Below are positions 34,901 through 42,973 of a stretch of 64,000 nucleotides of DNA, in pieces. Source of the DNA: Actinoplanes sp. L3-i22 (GTDB taxonomy: Bacteria > Actinomycetota > Actinomycetes > Mycobacteriales > Micromonosporaceae). Location: the NCBI RefSeq assembly GCF_019704555.1, contig NZ_AP024745.1, positions 1,608,001-1,672,000 of the forward strand. Reading direction: 5' to 3'. A model generated the notes under the pieces. That model saw only the letters and a program-made list of their open reading frames with translations, was not told where the DNA came from and searched no databases. Both the position numbers and the translations under genes were made by a program. Numbering within the stretch: the stretch's first letter is position 1; each line of letters begins with the position of its first letter.

Positions 34901-37900
34901 AGGCCGCCCACGAGCAGGCCGCTCACGAGCAGGCCGCTCACGAGCAGGCTGCCCAGGAGCGGGCGGCTCAGGAGCGGGCGGCTCAGGAGCGGGCGGCTCA
35001 GGAGCGGGCTGCTCACGAGCGCGAGCAGGCCGAACGCGAGCAGCAGCGCCGGGATCTGGAAGCTCGCGAACGCGAGTGGGCGGAACAGCAGCAGCGGGAG
35101 CGGGCGGCCCGGGAACAGGAAGCGGCCCTGCGCGAACGGGCCGACCAGGACTTGCGGGACGCGCGGGAGGAGTGGCGGGCGGCGCAGGACCCGGACGGGC
35201 TCGGCGACCCGTCGTCCGGGTACCCGGCGGATGGTCACCACGCGCCCTGGGAGCCCGGGACGACCCCGGATGTCACCGAGATGATCCCGCACGACGCCGG
35301 GGACGCGGCGGCCTGGAACTCGGCGATCGGTGACGCGTTCGCCGCGAAGTTCGACGGGCAGCGATTCGGTGCCGGCCGCATGCGGATCGAGCTGATGGAC
35401 TCCCGGCACCCCAACTTCGACCACGATCGCGGCGCGGTGTGGACGAAGCCGAACAAGGTGACGGTCAAGTTCACCGTGAAGACGCCGGACGGCAGCGACA
35501 CCGTCGGCCACGGGGCCTGGACGTTCGAGCGGGCCGCCGACGGCGGTCTGGAAGTCACCAACGACTCCCTCTTCCTGCACGGCGAGGTCCATGGCCAGGG
35601 CCTGGCCACCGAACTCAACCGCTTCATGGAGGACTGGTACCGGCAGTCCGACGCGCCCCGGATCAAGATCTCCCTGCACGCCGTGCAGAAGGGCGCCTAC
35701 GCCTGGGCCAGGGACGGCTTCACCTGGGAACCGCACGACGGCGCCGGCGCGATCGAGGCGCTCCGTGGCCAGTCCAGGGAGATCGGCCGGAATCTGTCCC
35801 GGCTGGACCACCTGGACGACGCGGCTCTCCAGCGGCTCCACGACCGGTTCGGCGGCGCCGGCCGCGAGGAGCTCGCGGACAACATGCGGGCCCAGCGCGC
35901 CGAGGCCGACGCGTTGGTCCGTCGCGCCGACATGATCAGGGACCGGGTCTGGCCGGTACGGGACTACCCGAGCGCACAAGAAGTGCTGAGGGTGGGCTGG
36001 GACGGTCGTCGTGGTGTCGACGCGCATTGGGTGGGCAAGGACGCGCTGCTCGAGAGCCGTGACTGGTACGGCCACAAGACTCTCCGGGATCCGATCACCG
36101 CGTCCGCGGTGCCCGACGGCGACTTCCACGGTCACGCCCGCGACGTCGCCGATCCCGGCGCCGTGCGCGCTCTCGCCGAACCCGCGCTGCAAGAGCGGAT
36201 GCCGCTGGACGCCCGGTACACGGTCGACGTGGTGCCGGCCGACAGCCTGCCGGACGGGGCGGTGGCCCGCTCGGTGCCGGTCGACGCCGCCGGCCGGACC
36301 CTGCCCGACGGCCAGCTGCCACCGTCCGAGGGCGGCTACCGGATCGAGATCTCGGACCGGGCCAGCGACCTCGCCGTGCCCCGGGCCATCTCGCACGAGG
36401 TCGCCGAGCTCGGCGCGATCGAGCAGCGGGCCCGGGACGGCCTCGACCTGACCGGTCCCGACGTGTTGCGCCCCGGCGAGGGCGGCCCCCACCACGAGCT
36501 CAGCCCGCACGACACGGGCCGTCTCGCGGAACGCGACTACCTGCGGAAGCTCGCCGAGGAACCGGACCACGCGGCGTACGCGCGAAGTGAGCTCGAGGCG
36601 CTGGACCGGCACCTGGGCCTGTCCCCGGACGATCCCGGCGCGGCCACCCGCCGGGAGATCATCGGCGATGCCGGCCCGGGCGCCGGTCGGCCGCGGGACA
36701 CCGAGCCGCTGCACATGCTCGCCTTCGACGACACCGCCGACGGCCCGATGCAGCACGGAACACTGCGCCAGTTGGCGGCGGCACTGGGCGCCTCCGGCGA
36801 TCACGTCGGGCTGCGGATTCCCGGCATCGAGGGCGGTGAGCTGAGCCCGGGCGTTCGCGGCATCCCCGCCGACCCGATCCCCGGCATCACCGGGCGGATC
36901 AGCCCGCTGCTGCGGCCCGATCACCTGCCCGCGGACACCGATGTGCTGATCGGTTACGGACAGACGGCCGGTGTCGCGGAGGCGCGACGGGACGCTTTCC
37001 CGGACGCGCGAGTGGTGCAGATCCTCGACACGGTGCCGGTCGACCCGGCGCACCTGGACGTGATCGCCAGGGCCGACGTCGTGATCGCGATGGGGCCGGA
37101 GGTCGCGCACGGCCTGCGGACGGCGCTGGAGGCGCACGGCCGGGAGCCGATCCCGCCGGTGCACGAGGTGACCCCGCCGATCGATGGCGGGCCGCCGCCG
37201 CCGGTTCGCGACCCGGGCTCGGGCGGCTACCGGGTCCTGGTCGCCAACGACGACTTCGCCGCGCACGCCCAGGCCGCCGACGCCGTCCGGGAGCTGCGGG
37301 ACCAGGGCGTCGACGCCCGCCTGCGGATCGCGATGCGGGACGCCGGCGAGACCGAGGCGGGCTGGCACCGGATGGCGCTCTCCGACCGGGCCGGCGCCGA
37401 GGTGGAGATCGTGCGGCTGCCGGACGACCCGGCCGGCCGCCGGGAGCTCTGGCACGGCGCCGACGTGCTCATCGATCCGCGCGGCACCGAGGTGCTCGAC
37501 TCCGCGGTGACCTCGGCGGCCGGGCACGGTGTGCCGGTCGTGGTGGCCGCCGAGAGCGGCGCCGGACGCCTGCTCTCGGATTCGCTGCGGGTCAGCGACG
37601 GGCTCGGCGACGGATCGGTCGCGTCCGGCGATCGGGGCGGCTTCACCGACCAGCTCCGCCGTACGATCGATGATCTTCCCGCCGCCCGCGACCGGGCCGC
37701 GAGTCTGCGCCTTGACCTGATCGAGCGGTACAACCCGACGACCGCGGCGCACTCGGTGCACGACGCGATCAGCGGCCTGGGCGATCGGGTGGCCCGGGTC
37801 GACGACGCCACCTGGAACCGCACCCTGGACCCGCGCGAGGTGGTGCTGCGCAACAACGACGGGGCGCCGCGGGCCGAGGGCACCACCACGGTGATGACGG

Positions 37901-40900
37901 TCTGCACCGAGTACAACTCGACGGCCGGCGGCGTGATCACCGCGAATCGCGAGCTGAGCGAGAGCTTCGCCGCGGCCGGCGCGGACGTCTACGGCCGGGT
38001 CACCCGGGTTGACGAGGGTGACTTCGCGCTGACCCGGACGGAGACCCCGGAGGGCATCCATGTCCGGGGTGTCACCGAGGTCTGGGGCGTCACCGACCAC
38101 AAGGGCGGCCCGGACACCCGCGCCATGTCGATGCTGCTGGAGAACCTGCCGCCGGATGTCGACGTGCTGGTCGGCAACTCCCGGTTCGGTGGCGGCGCGG
38201 CCCGGATCCTGCAGCAGCACGTCTACCCGGATGCCAAGTACGTCCACGTGCTGCACACCTCGCCCGAGGTGCTGGACGCGGTCCGCGGCAACCCGGCCGA
38301 GGGCCGGGGGCACGCCGACACCGAGCGGGCCCTGATGGCCGGCGCCGACCTGGTCACCGGCATCGGCCCGCTGCTCGGCGACGAGGCGGCGCGGCTGGCC
38401 GGTTCCGGTCAGCCCGGCCACCCACCGGCGCACACCATCATCTCCGACATGCCCCGCGTGCCGGGCGATCCGCCGGTCCGCGGCGACCGGGACGGATACA
38501 CGCTCTACGTGCAGGGCCGGGCCGGCGATCCGATCAAGGGGGTCGACTTCGCCGCCGGGGTGGTCCACGACCTGCGGGCGGAGGGCCACGACGTACGGCT
38601 CGTGGTGCGCGGCGCCAAGCCGAACGAGCTGGCCGGCATGACCGACCGCCTGTCCCGGATCGCCGGGCACCCGGTCGAGGTGCGGCCGTTCGTCAAGTCC
38701 GGCACGCCCGAGGGCCGGGCCGAGCTGCTCAACGACCTGCACAACTCGGACCTGGTGCTGATGCCGTCCATCCAGGACGGTTTCGGCCTGGTGGCCAGCG
38801 AGGCGGCGCGGGCCGGGATCCCGGTCATCGCGGGCGAGGGCACCGGCGCCGGCATGTTCTTCGGCGATTCCCGGTACGTTCCCACCGATCTGGGCGGCAT
38901 CGCCACGGTCCGCGACCACAACACCGTCCAGTCGCTGCTCGACGCGGTCCACGCCGAGGTCGGCGACGCCGACCGGATCGCCCCCGAGCAGGTCGGCAAG
39001 GTCCTGCGCGGGGTCGACGCGGCTCGCCGGGACGCCTGGATGGAGCACGTGCGCACGGTGCTCGGCGACATCGATCACCAGCACGAGCGGGCCGCGGAGC
39101 TGCGCGATCACCTGCACGAGCGCTACGAGGTCGGCAGCGCCGCCCGTGGTGTGCTGCGGATCCTGCGCGGCGAGGCCGCCCCGGAGGCCCCGGTGGGCCG
39201 CACACTGCACGGCCCCGAGATCGCCAGGTCCGCGGTGGACGAGGCCGCGGCGCCGGTCCGGGTGGCTGCCGAGGGCACCACCCTTCCGGTACGGCCGCAG
39301 GACCCGCCCGTCGCCAGGCCGGACCCACCGCATCCGCCCTCGGACGGGCCGGACGGGCCACGGCACAACGCGAGCCCGATCGACCGCACCGGTTTCGTGC
39401 CGGACGGGCGACCCGAGGGCGTGCCCGACCTGACCCTGGGCGAGCTGCACACCGCGGCTCACGACGTGCTGCCGCAGGACTTCGCCGGCGACGGCGTGTC
39501 GTTCGTGGCCACCGACGGCCACCTGATGCACGTCACCCTGGGCGACGGCGGTGAGGTGCGGCATTTCCGGGCCGAGATCGGGTCCGGGATGCGCGATCTC
39601 GCCGAGACGACGGTACGGGCCGGCACCGCCGAGGACCCGCACATCGTCCGGGTCAACGACCGGGTGGCCGGCGATCAGCTGAGCCGGGTCTGGGTGCACG
39701 AGATCACCGAGACGCTGGCGATGCAGCACGCCGAGACCCGGCCGGAGCCGCACGGCATCGTGCGCCGGGCGATCGCGGCGCTCGGCCGGATCTTCGGCGG
39801 CGGCGACGCGGAGGCACCGGCCCGGCCGGCCGTGGATCCGCACGTGGCGGCGCGACTCAACGAGCGGGTGCATCTGCAGCGCCAGTTCGACCGGGCGGTG
39901 ATGCGGCCGGAGGAGCAGTCCCGGCTGCGGCACGAGATCGTCGGGGTGGAGCGGGACCTGCGGTCGCTGGGCCATCCGGTCGACCCGGTGTTCGTGCATC
40001 GGCAGGCGGAGCTGCTGTCCCGGACCGGGGTCCTCGGCCGTCACCATGATCCGGCGCCGGACCACGGCGCGCGCGACCTCACCCCGCCGGACCGATCTCC
40101 CGCGGCCGGGCACGTCACCGACCGGCCCGCCGACCCGGCTCACCAGGCCGCCGAGACCGGTCCGCGGCCGGCGGAGGCCGGACACGACTTCGGACCGGCC
40201 CCGGAGCACGACCCCGGCCGGGACACGCACTGGAACGAGCGTCGCTGGGAGCAGGAGGGCCGCCGCCCGTCGTTCGACGAGCTCATCCCCGAGACCGACG
40301 CGGAGGCCGGCCGGTGGGAGGGCGCCATCCGGGACGAGGTCGCCCGGCACATCGAGGGCCGCGAGTTCGCCGGCCTGCGGGTGAAGTTCGACGACTGGGG
40401 CACGCCGATCAGCGCGTACCGCAACGAGGTGGTCGTCCGGCTGCGCGTGCATGACGCGGACGGCACCTCGGTCGGCACCGCGACCCGGCAGTTCATCCGG
40501 GACAGCGACGGCCGGCTGGTGGTCCGGCACGCCTCGCTGAAACTCAACGCCGAGATGCAGGGCCGCGGTTTCGCGTCCGAGTTCAACCGCTACATGGAGG
40601 GCTGGTACCGCGAGTCGGGCGTCAGCCACATCGAGGTGCGCGCGGTCAACCGGGGCGCCTACGTCTGGGCCCGGGCCGGCTTCGACTGGGCACCCAACAA
40701 CGAGGGACGTAGCGCCGAGCCGATCCTCCACGAGCTGCAACGCGGCGTCCGGAGGATCGACGAGGGGCTGCGGCAGATCGGCGACGGCACCGCCGACCTC
40801 GGTGCGCTGGGCGCTCGTTTCGGGGGTCGCGGCCCGCACGAGATCGCGGACGCCATGCGACACGAGCGCGACGCCGGTCAGGCGATCCTGAACCGGGCCG

Positions 40901-42096
40901 CCGCGCACGCCTTCGGCACCGAGGGATATCCGACGCCGCACGACATCGCCATGGCCGGCGCCCGGGACCAGCACGGTCCGGACGCGATCTGGCTGGGCAA
41001 GGAGACGATGCTCGGGCAGGACTGGAACGGCGTCAAACCGATCACCGACGGGACCGTCCAGCACGCCCGCGGCGAGGCCGGAGTCGCTCCGGAGCCGATC
41101 CACCCGCCCGAACCCGGTGAGTTGTCGTCCCTGCACCTGGCGCAGGGCCTGCGCGACGCGCTGCGGGCCGACGGGGTGGCTCCCCGCAGCGCCGGTTTCC
41201 AGGCGCACCGGCTGCTGGGCGGTCACGACGTCGTGGTGACCTCGGACCACATGCTCGATCGGGCCCGTGCCGCCTGGAACCCGGACCGGTACGCCGGACC
41301 GTTCATGAACGAGCACGGCGAGATCAACCCGCAGCTGGTCAAGCACGAGTTCCCGAACGTGCACGCCTGGGTGCGGAGCCTCGGCGAGGAGACCGGGCAG
41401 GACGCCGCCTGGAGTCTGGTCGACCCGGAGCGGGCGCCGATCGGCGAGCAGCATCACCTGTCGGCGTACCCGGATGCCCCGGGCGACGCTCCGGGCCGGC
41501 CCACCGGATCGCACGGCTTCGTCCGGGACCCGGAGACGCCGGAGGCCGCCGAGCTCTATCTGCGCATGCGGGAGAGCGGCGAGGCGGTTCCCCGGATCGC
41601 CGAGAGCATCAATGTGGACCCACGGGTGGTCGAGGCGGCCCGGCAGCACCTTTTCGCCACCGAGCACGACGTGGAGTTCGGCCCGGACGAGGTCGGCCAC
41701 GGGTACTTCACGCCGTACGCGTCGACGGCCGAGCAGGTGAGCGCGGCGATCCGCGGCGACATCAGCCCGGACGGCATCGCGAATCTCCGCCGGGTCATCG
41801 CGCACGAGTACGTCGAGAGCCGGCTGATGGAGATGGGCCTGCCGTACACCTCTCGCGACCCCGCGGCCTGGGACGACGGATATTATTTCGGCTACCTGGC
41901 CGAGCGGCCGGCTGCTCACGATCTCAGTCCGCTGGCGGGGACCGGACGCCCGCTCTTCGCCCACTGGAAGAGTTGGGGTCGGGAGGAGCCGGCGACCGTC
42001 CTGGCCGAGGACTTCTCCAACATCGACGACTTGGTCGGCGAGATAGCGGAAGCATGGCGACCGGAGATCGAGGCGTGGCGCGATGAAGGCAACTGA
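28990..42096 (+). CDS. Giant WXG-headed multidomain T7SS effector-like protein
   Basis: 4368 aa from GTG 28990. Modules I can see: WXG helical domain with W79-S-G81; hydrophobic segment 125-146; basic helices 160-350; Gly-rich hydrophobic region 354-457; low-complexity linker 540-910; metallopeptidase-like domain 911-1107 with HELGH 980-984; repeat linkers; GNAT-like domain 1514-1768; charged coiled region; GNAT-like domain 2094-2364; HEVAE 2469-2473; degenerate GT-B-like domain 2571-2934; GT4-like glycosyltransferase 2961-3384 with IQDGFGLVASEA; HEITE 3570-3574; GNAT-like domain 3771-4017; C-terminal domain 4041-4367 with HEYVE 4272-4276. The head fits export through the neighbouring ESX system. 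A polymorphic-toxin role is inference: the enzyme domains could equally modify the producer's surface or a partner. The 3' end overlaps the next gene by 14 nt, as toxin-immunity pairs often do. Confidence 0.85.
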   Translation: MSDGDDHEAMTSLLDWFSSIEEHIPGARSKVGEIILGPIPKSNANHIYDLADQWGELAQTMNEAYEDIARAANGILENWSGDESAAQFAQQWYEYVSGLRQVAEGAGQMQGGVQKFGLEVELMKFIAMINLFMLAVGLFQLILAAIPSGGTSLAGAIPLFAACKKAIIEAAAQAVRKIGEISLRVALKAMGQLFKKLPGVLARSVPKVLPKITGAVKGAFPKLFSAAAKKFSLQGLRKAAWDALRNLTPRQLIAKGISKGVAEKLAAKELRSLARKEINKTLTKQTRRLLQKELSKEIRTQLLNNWGRKGMEKALEKGAAKAVGNMSAAEIKRIAGEQVAKGVGKELGKYVGARAAFGAMFMGGTDLIGQTLQGLSGNRSEYDLGHIGNSALQGAVFGAGMFGGPVGHAAGGALAGGGMALGTELYQVAHGQDGVDWTKVGHGAVQGAEAGVIFSGQSHLESSHIGTGGLKIGEDVHVLPGAKEGSFTVTSGRSAHNQSLTLTSDGQFSWSTDRKGGSSLESAGFHDSEAFSGQGQHAAPAPVASAGGGTTTAAGPRTEAPSTRTDTPARSDGGGRQSDNGGSRTGDSGNGNAAGRHRVAVGGGDGPPPGDHTPAAPDHASSDRPAADGASDRSARGDDPVSRTDVDTPASRDAGDRPPPDGGPPTGARPEHTSTVDHGAPADRSTTGEHAGPGEHATSGDRTAPGDRSGAHDGSGDHPGGDRAGSGRDHVRENGLDRDVVADRGASGDRAPVDGSASHRPGGDRMVTERPAGDRSLTDAATTDRPASDRPASDRPASDRPASDRAGVERRDADPAPAGRWSESGPRHEANGPRPHDEPAAIRDEAAGGEHPARPDETARPGHDAGDGARPHDDTPPDGPPHDPTPEHPAEDNMASTGHETGVDPSPESIQQGTVRFREHPEFPRLMRELEDLGFEVYETDGPYPETEYRHVYDSRGREFLRVDKRMRVIENMRFLDFEHELGHMRQMEDRGRFPDGPTWGTNAAKEIAPGEFGKVSGKPRILGPRMPIVEYHVRLQEVIRLAENGVDRPILEDHINGLSDYAMEYKFQVEGKPSSNKAEFANAHFPDIPALREQVDGIAAGLRGETPARDLPGHGPGHDGVAPESPLAKTGEPGGEPVPGDRGTPPEGPRDPGLSPHDPVPAHDSGAPPHDPVPAHDAAVPPHDPVPAHDAAVPPHDPVPAHDAAVPPHDPAPAHDSAVPPHDGPAPSEPARPSEPTAPDVLRVVEILRGDSVPEHPADVVNRHPSTPAEHPPTPDLNPSRVTSDLRSRTGPEQYGRWAADHLSEYPDSGGPRTKTPGEIARTVDHLADQAMEQVRQPVAETGGSRGAGHSRDAGHSRDAGYSRDAGYSRDAGHETGRPERDPQRPAPERGGREDAARDQAQHDREAREQQEARDREHREAQDRDARAREQQEARDREARDREAREHQEARDREARERAEAEDRARADEAAARERDGHDEAAGPHDDEPAAPARDPDGPRPPDEPRTPLRRFFSETAEGSPEFNEGVRREFAREFAGRDLAGLDVRVDRATSGSRWLEVDMSVVDPATGDTVGEITRRFSVDPETGRFEVQHLNFDLHSDVQNNGFSKAFNGHMEGWYVESGVDRILIQAGKSVGGYAWARAGYDWHHTAEYQANDVVGRLEREVGSLGREIDSLINATRHEQQETIDHLVSRHGYSDAASAIEGMRQQRAEANALIERARALPYRSEGYPTPHEISQVGRTDQAGPKATWIGKRAMLGAGWHGSKVPEAHPEAPLRGEPRPPVHGEPEGRPETPPSRPEQHPDGPIRDHQDPDGPPPDEPMRPDAPASDHDQGPGERSEGRQDTDEGYVDEHQRAMEQRLEDAFGPRPDEAAAHPEAPRNRFDEALNPRDEPGHRPDEGHSAAEQRALHDRFEEAFNPSRNEPETAGRGHESRPGDEGPFADPRPPAEGDIWRALHPESADQARSPHEQAAHEQAAHEQAAHEQAAQERAAQERAAQERAAQERAAHEREQAEREQQRRDLEAREREWAEQQQRERAAREQEAALRERADQDLRDAREEWRAAQDPDGLGDPSSGYPADGHHAPWEPGTTPDVTEMIPHDAGDAAAWNSAIGDAFAAKFDGQRFGAGRMRIELMDSRHPNFDHDRGAVWTKPNKVTVKFTVKTPDGSDTVGHGAWTFERAADGGLEVTNDSLFLHGEVHGQGLATELNRFMEDWYRQSDAPRIKISLHAVQKGAYAWARDGFTWEPHDGAGAIEALRGQSREIGRNLSRLDHLDDAALQRLHDRFGGAGREELADNMRAQRAEADALVRRADMIRDRVWPVRDYPSAQEVLRVGWDGRRGVDAHWVGKDALLESRDWYGHKTLRDPITASAVPDGDFHGHARDVADPGAVRALAEPALQERMPLDARYTVDVVPADSLPDGAVARSVPVDAAGRTLPDGQLPPSEGGYRIEISDRASDLAVPRAISHEVAELGAIEQRARDGLDLTGPDVLRPGEGGPHHELSPHDTGRLAERDYLRKLAEEPDHAAYARSELEALDRHLGLSPDDPGAATRREIIGDAGPGAGRPRDTEPLHMLAFDDTADGPMQHGTLRQLAAALGASGDHVGLRIPGIEGGELSPGVRGIPADPIPGITGRISPLLRPDHLPADTDVLIGYGQTAGVAEARRDAFPDARVVQILDTVPVDPAHLDVIARADVVIAMGPEVAHGLRTALEAHGREPIPPVHEVTPPIDGGPPPPVRDPGSGGYRVLVANDDFAAHAQAADAVRELRDQGVDARLRIAMRDAGETEAGWHRMALSDRAGAEVEIVRLPDDPAGRRELWHGADVLIDPRGTEVLDSAVTSAAGHGVPVVVAAESGAGRLLSDSLRVSDGLGDGSVASGDRGGFTDQLRRTIDDLPAARDRAASLRLDLIERYNPTTAAHSVHDAISGLGDRVARVDDATWNRTLDPREVVLRNNDGAPRAEGTTTVMTVCTEYNSTAGGVITANRELSESFAAAGADVYGRVTRVDEGDFALTRTETPEGIHVRGVTEVWGVTDHKGGPDTRAMSMLLENLPPDVDVLVGNSRFGGGAARILQQHVYPDAKYVHVLHTSPEVLDAVRGNPAEGRGHADTERALMAGADLVTGIGPLLGDEAARLAGSGQPGHPPAHTIISDMPRVPGDPPVRGDRDGYTLYVQGRAGDPIKGVDFAAGVVHDLRAEGHDVRLVVRGAKPNELAGMTDRLSRIAGHPVEVRPFVKSGTPEGRAELLNDLHNSDLVLMPSIQDGFGLVASEAARAGIPVIAGEGTGAGMFFGDSRYVPTDLGGIATVRDHNTVQSLLDAVHAEVGDADRIAPEQVGKVLRGVDAARRDAWMEHVRTVLGDIDHQHERAAELRDHLHERYEVGSAARGVLRILRGEAAPEAPVGRTLHGPEIARSAVDEAAAPVRVAAEGTTLPVRPQDPPVARPDPPHPPSDGPDGPRHNASPIDRTGFVPDGRPEGVPDLTLGELHTAAHDVLPQDFAGDGVSFVATDGHLMHVTLGDGGEVRHFRAEIGSGMRDLAETTVRAGTAEDPHIVRVNDRVAGDQLSRVWVHEITETLAMQHAETRPEPHGIVRRAIAALGRIFGGGDAEAPARPAVDPHVAARLNERVHLQRQFDRAVMRPEEQSRLRHEIVGVERDLRSLGHPVDPVFVHRQAELLSRTGVLGRHHDPAPDHGARDLTPPDRSPAAGHVTDRPADPAHQAAETGPRPAEAGHDFGPAPEHDPGRDTHWNERRWEQEGRRPSFDELIPETDAEAGRWEGAIRDEVARHIEGREFAGLRVKFDDWGTPISAYRNEVVVRLRVHDADGTSVGTATRQFIRDSDGRLVVRHASLKLNAEMQGRGFASEFNRYMEGWYRESGVSHIEVRAVNRGAYVWARAGFDWAPNNEGRSAEPILHELQRGVRRIDEGLRQIGDGTADLGALGARFGGRGPHEIADAMRHERDAGQAILNRAAAHAFGTEGYPTPHDIAMAGARDQHGPDAIWLGKETMLGQDWNGVKPITDGTVQHARGEAGVAPEPIHPPEPGELSSLHLAQGLRDALRADGVAPRSAGFQAHRLLGGHDVVVTSDHMLDRARAAWNPDRYAGPFMNEHGEINPQLVKHEFPNVHAWVRSLGEETGQDAAWSLVDPERAPIGEQHHLSAYPDAPGDAPGRPTGSHGFVRDPETPEAAELYLRMRESGEAVPRIAESINVDPRVVEAARQHLFATEHDVEFGPDEVGHGYFTPYASTAEQVSAAIRGDISPDGIANLRRVIAHEYVESRLMEMGLPYTSRDPAAWDDGYYFGYLAERPAAHDLSPLAGTGRPLFAHWKSWGREEPATVLAEDFSNIDDLVGEIAEAWRPEIEAWRDEGN
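31339..31398 (+). repeat. 15-bp in-frame repeat in the giant gene
   Basis: Four tandem units of GATCGGCCTGCTTCT, the first with one change, encode DRPAS repeats in the first linker. Confidence 0.9.
32458..32660 (+). repeat. 39/36-bp in-frame repeat in the giant gene
   Basis: About five units encode PHDPVPAHDAAVP-type repeats in the linker after the HELGH domain. Unit identity is very high at DNA level (CGCACGACCCGGTCCCGGCG recurs), suggesting recent expansion. Confidence 0.88.
33031..33114 (+). repeat. 18-bp in-frame repeat in the giant gene
   Basis: Four full units and part of a fifth encode RDAG(H/Y)S. Units fall into two pairs with identical third-base changes, a sign of pairwise duplication. 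Confidence 0.88.
34894..35013 (+). repeat. 15-bp in-frame repeat in the giant gene
   Basis: Eight units encode HEQAA four times, then QERAA four times, continuing into a long charged helix before the second GNAT-like domain. Confidence 0.9.
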
Positions 42097-42973
42097 GGAC
42101 GTCCGGGCCCGGGCTGAGCGGATCCGGTCGATCTCCTGGACGCAGTCGATGGATCACATCTACTCCCGGGTGCTGCTGATGCGGGAGTACCTGCGCCGGG
42201 CCGCCCTCGTGGTCGGTGACGAGCAGCCCGCGGGGTGGCCGTTCGCCGATCTCGCGGCGGTCGTCACGCCGGCGGTGCGCGCCGATCCGGTGCTGGTAGC
42301 GGAGGTCGCCCGGGTGGTGCGGGACGCCGGGCAGTTCACCCCGATCCCGGACACGTGTGTCGCGGCGCTGCACTGGGCGCGGCTGGCGGCGGATCGTGAG
42401 CTCCCGTGGCCGGATCCGTTCGAGCCGCTGTTGCTGATGTACGAGCGGGGCGGCGGGTTCACCTTCAACGACGCCGGGATGATCGAGGTCGACCTGGTCG
42501 GTGTCCCGCGCCGGAAACCGGTGGACTACCTGTCGGCCACCCCGATCGGATCGCTGGACGCGGCCTTCCTCGCCGAGGCGGACGCGGAGTTCGAGCGGAA
42601 GCTGCGGGCCAAGCGCGCGCCGGCGGCGCCGGCGGCTCCGGCGTTCACCCGGACCGACGGCCGTCTGGTGGTGGAGCTCCGCGGTGTTCTCGACCAGAGC
42701 GGTCTGGACACCGTCCGGTCCGTGCTGCGGCTGTCGCCCCGGGGGGACCTGGCGCGCGTGCGGGCCGCGGAGTTCGGCGACCGGGTGCTCGCGGACGGCG
42801 CCGGCGAGTTGACGTTCTGGCGCAACAGCGCCGAGCTGTGGAGCATCACCCTGGACTATCGGGCCGGGCTCGCGGAGTCCGAGCTGGCGGCGATCGACAG
42901 CGACATCGAGCGCGCGACCGCGGCGACCGGCCTCGCCGTGGTCTCCCAGCGCAGATTCACGCCGCAGTCATGA
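42083..42973 (+). CDS. Candidate immunity or partner protein of the giant protein
   Basis: 296 aa from ATG 42083, starting inside the last codons of the giant gene. No signal peptide or membrane helix, so cytoplasmic. The N-terminal 150 residues are helical (RIRSISWTQSMDHIYSRVLLMREYLRRAALVV). A mixed segment containing FTFNDAGMIEVDLVG is followed by an Ala/Pro linker and a C-terminal domain (RLVVELRGVLDQSGLDTVRSVLRLSPRGDLARVRAAEF) ending in TLDYRAGLAESELAAIDSDIERA. I do not recognise the family. Translational coupling directly after a polymorphic-toxin-like gene makes immunity protein the simplest reading, but that is positional inference. Confidence 0.65.
   Translation: MKATEDVRARAERIRSISWTQSMDHIYSRVLLMREYLRRAALVVGDEQPAGWPFADLAAVVTPAVRADPVLVAEVARVVRDAGQFTPIPDTCVAALHWARLAADRELPWPDPFEPLLLMYERGGGFTFNDAGMIEVDLVGVPRRKPVDYLSATPIGSLDAAFLAEADAEFERKLRAKRAPAAPAAPAFTRTDGRLVVELRGVLDQSGLDTVRSVLRLSPRGDLARVRAAEFGDRVLADGAGELTFWRNSAELWSITLDYRAGLAESELAAIDSDIERATAATGLAVVSQRRFTPQS

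Noticed and set aside
33061..41964. A 2967-codon open frame on the minus strand
   Set aside because: It is a shadow of the giant plus-strand gene in GC-rich DNA; its translation is repetitive and rich in Arg, Val, Pro and Gly, with no domain motifs.
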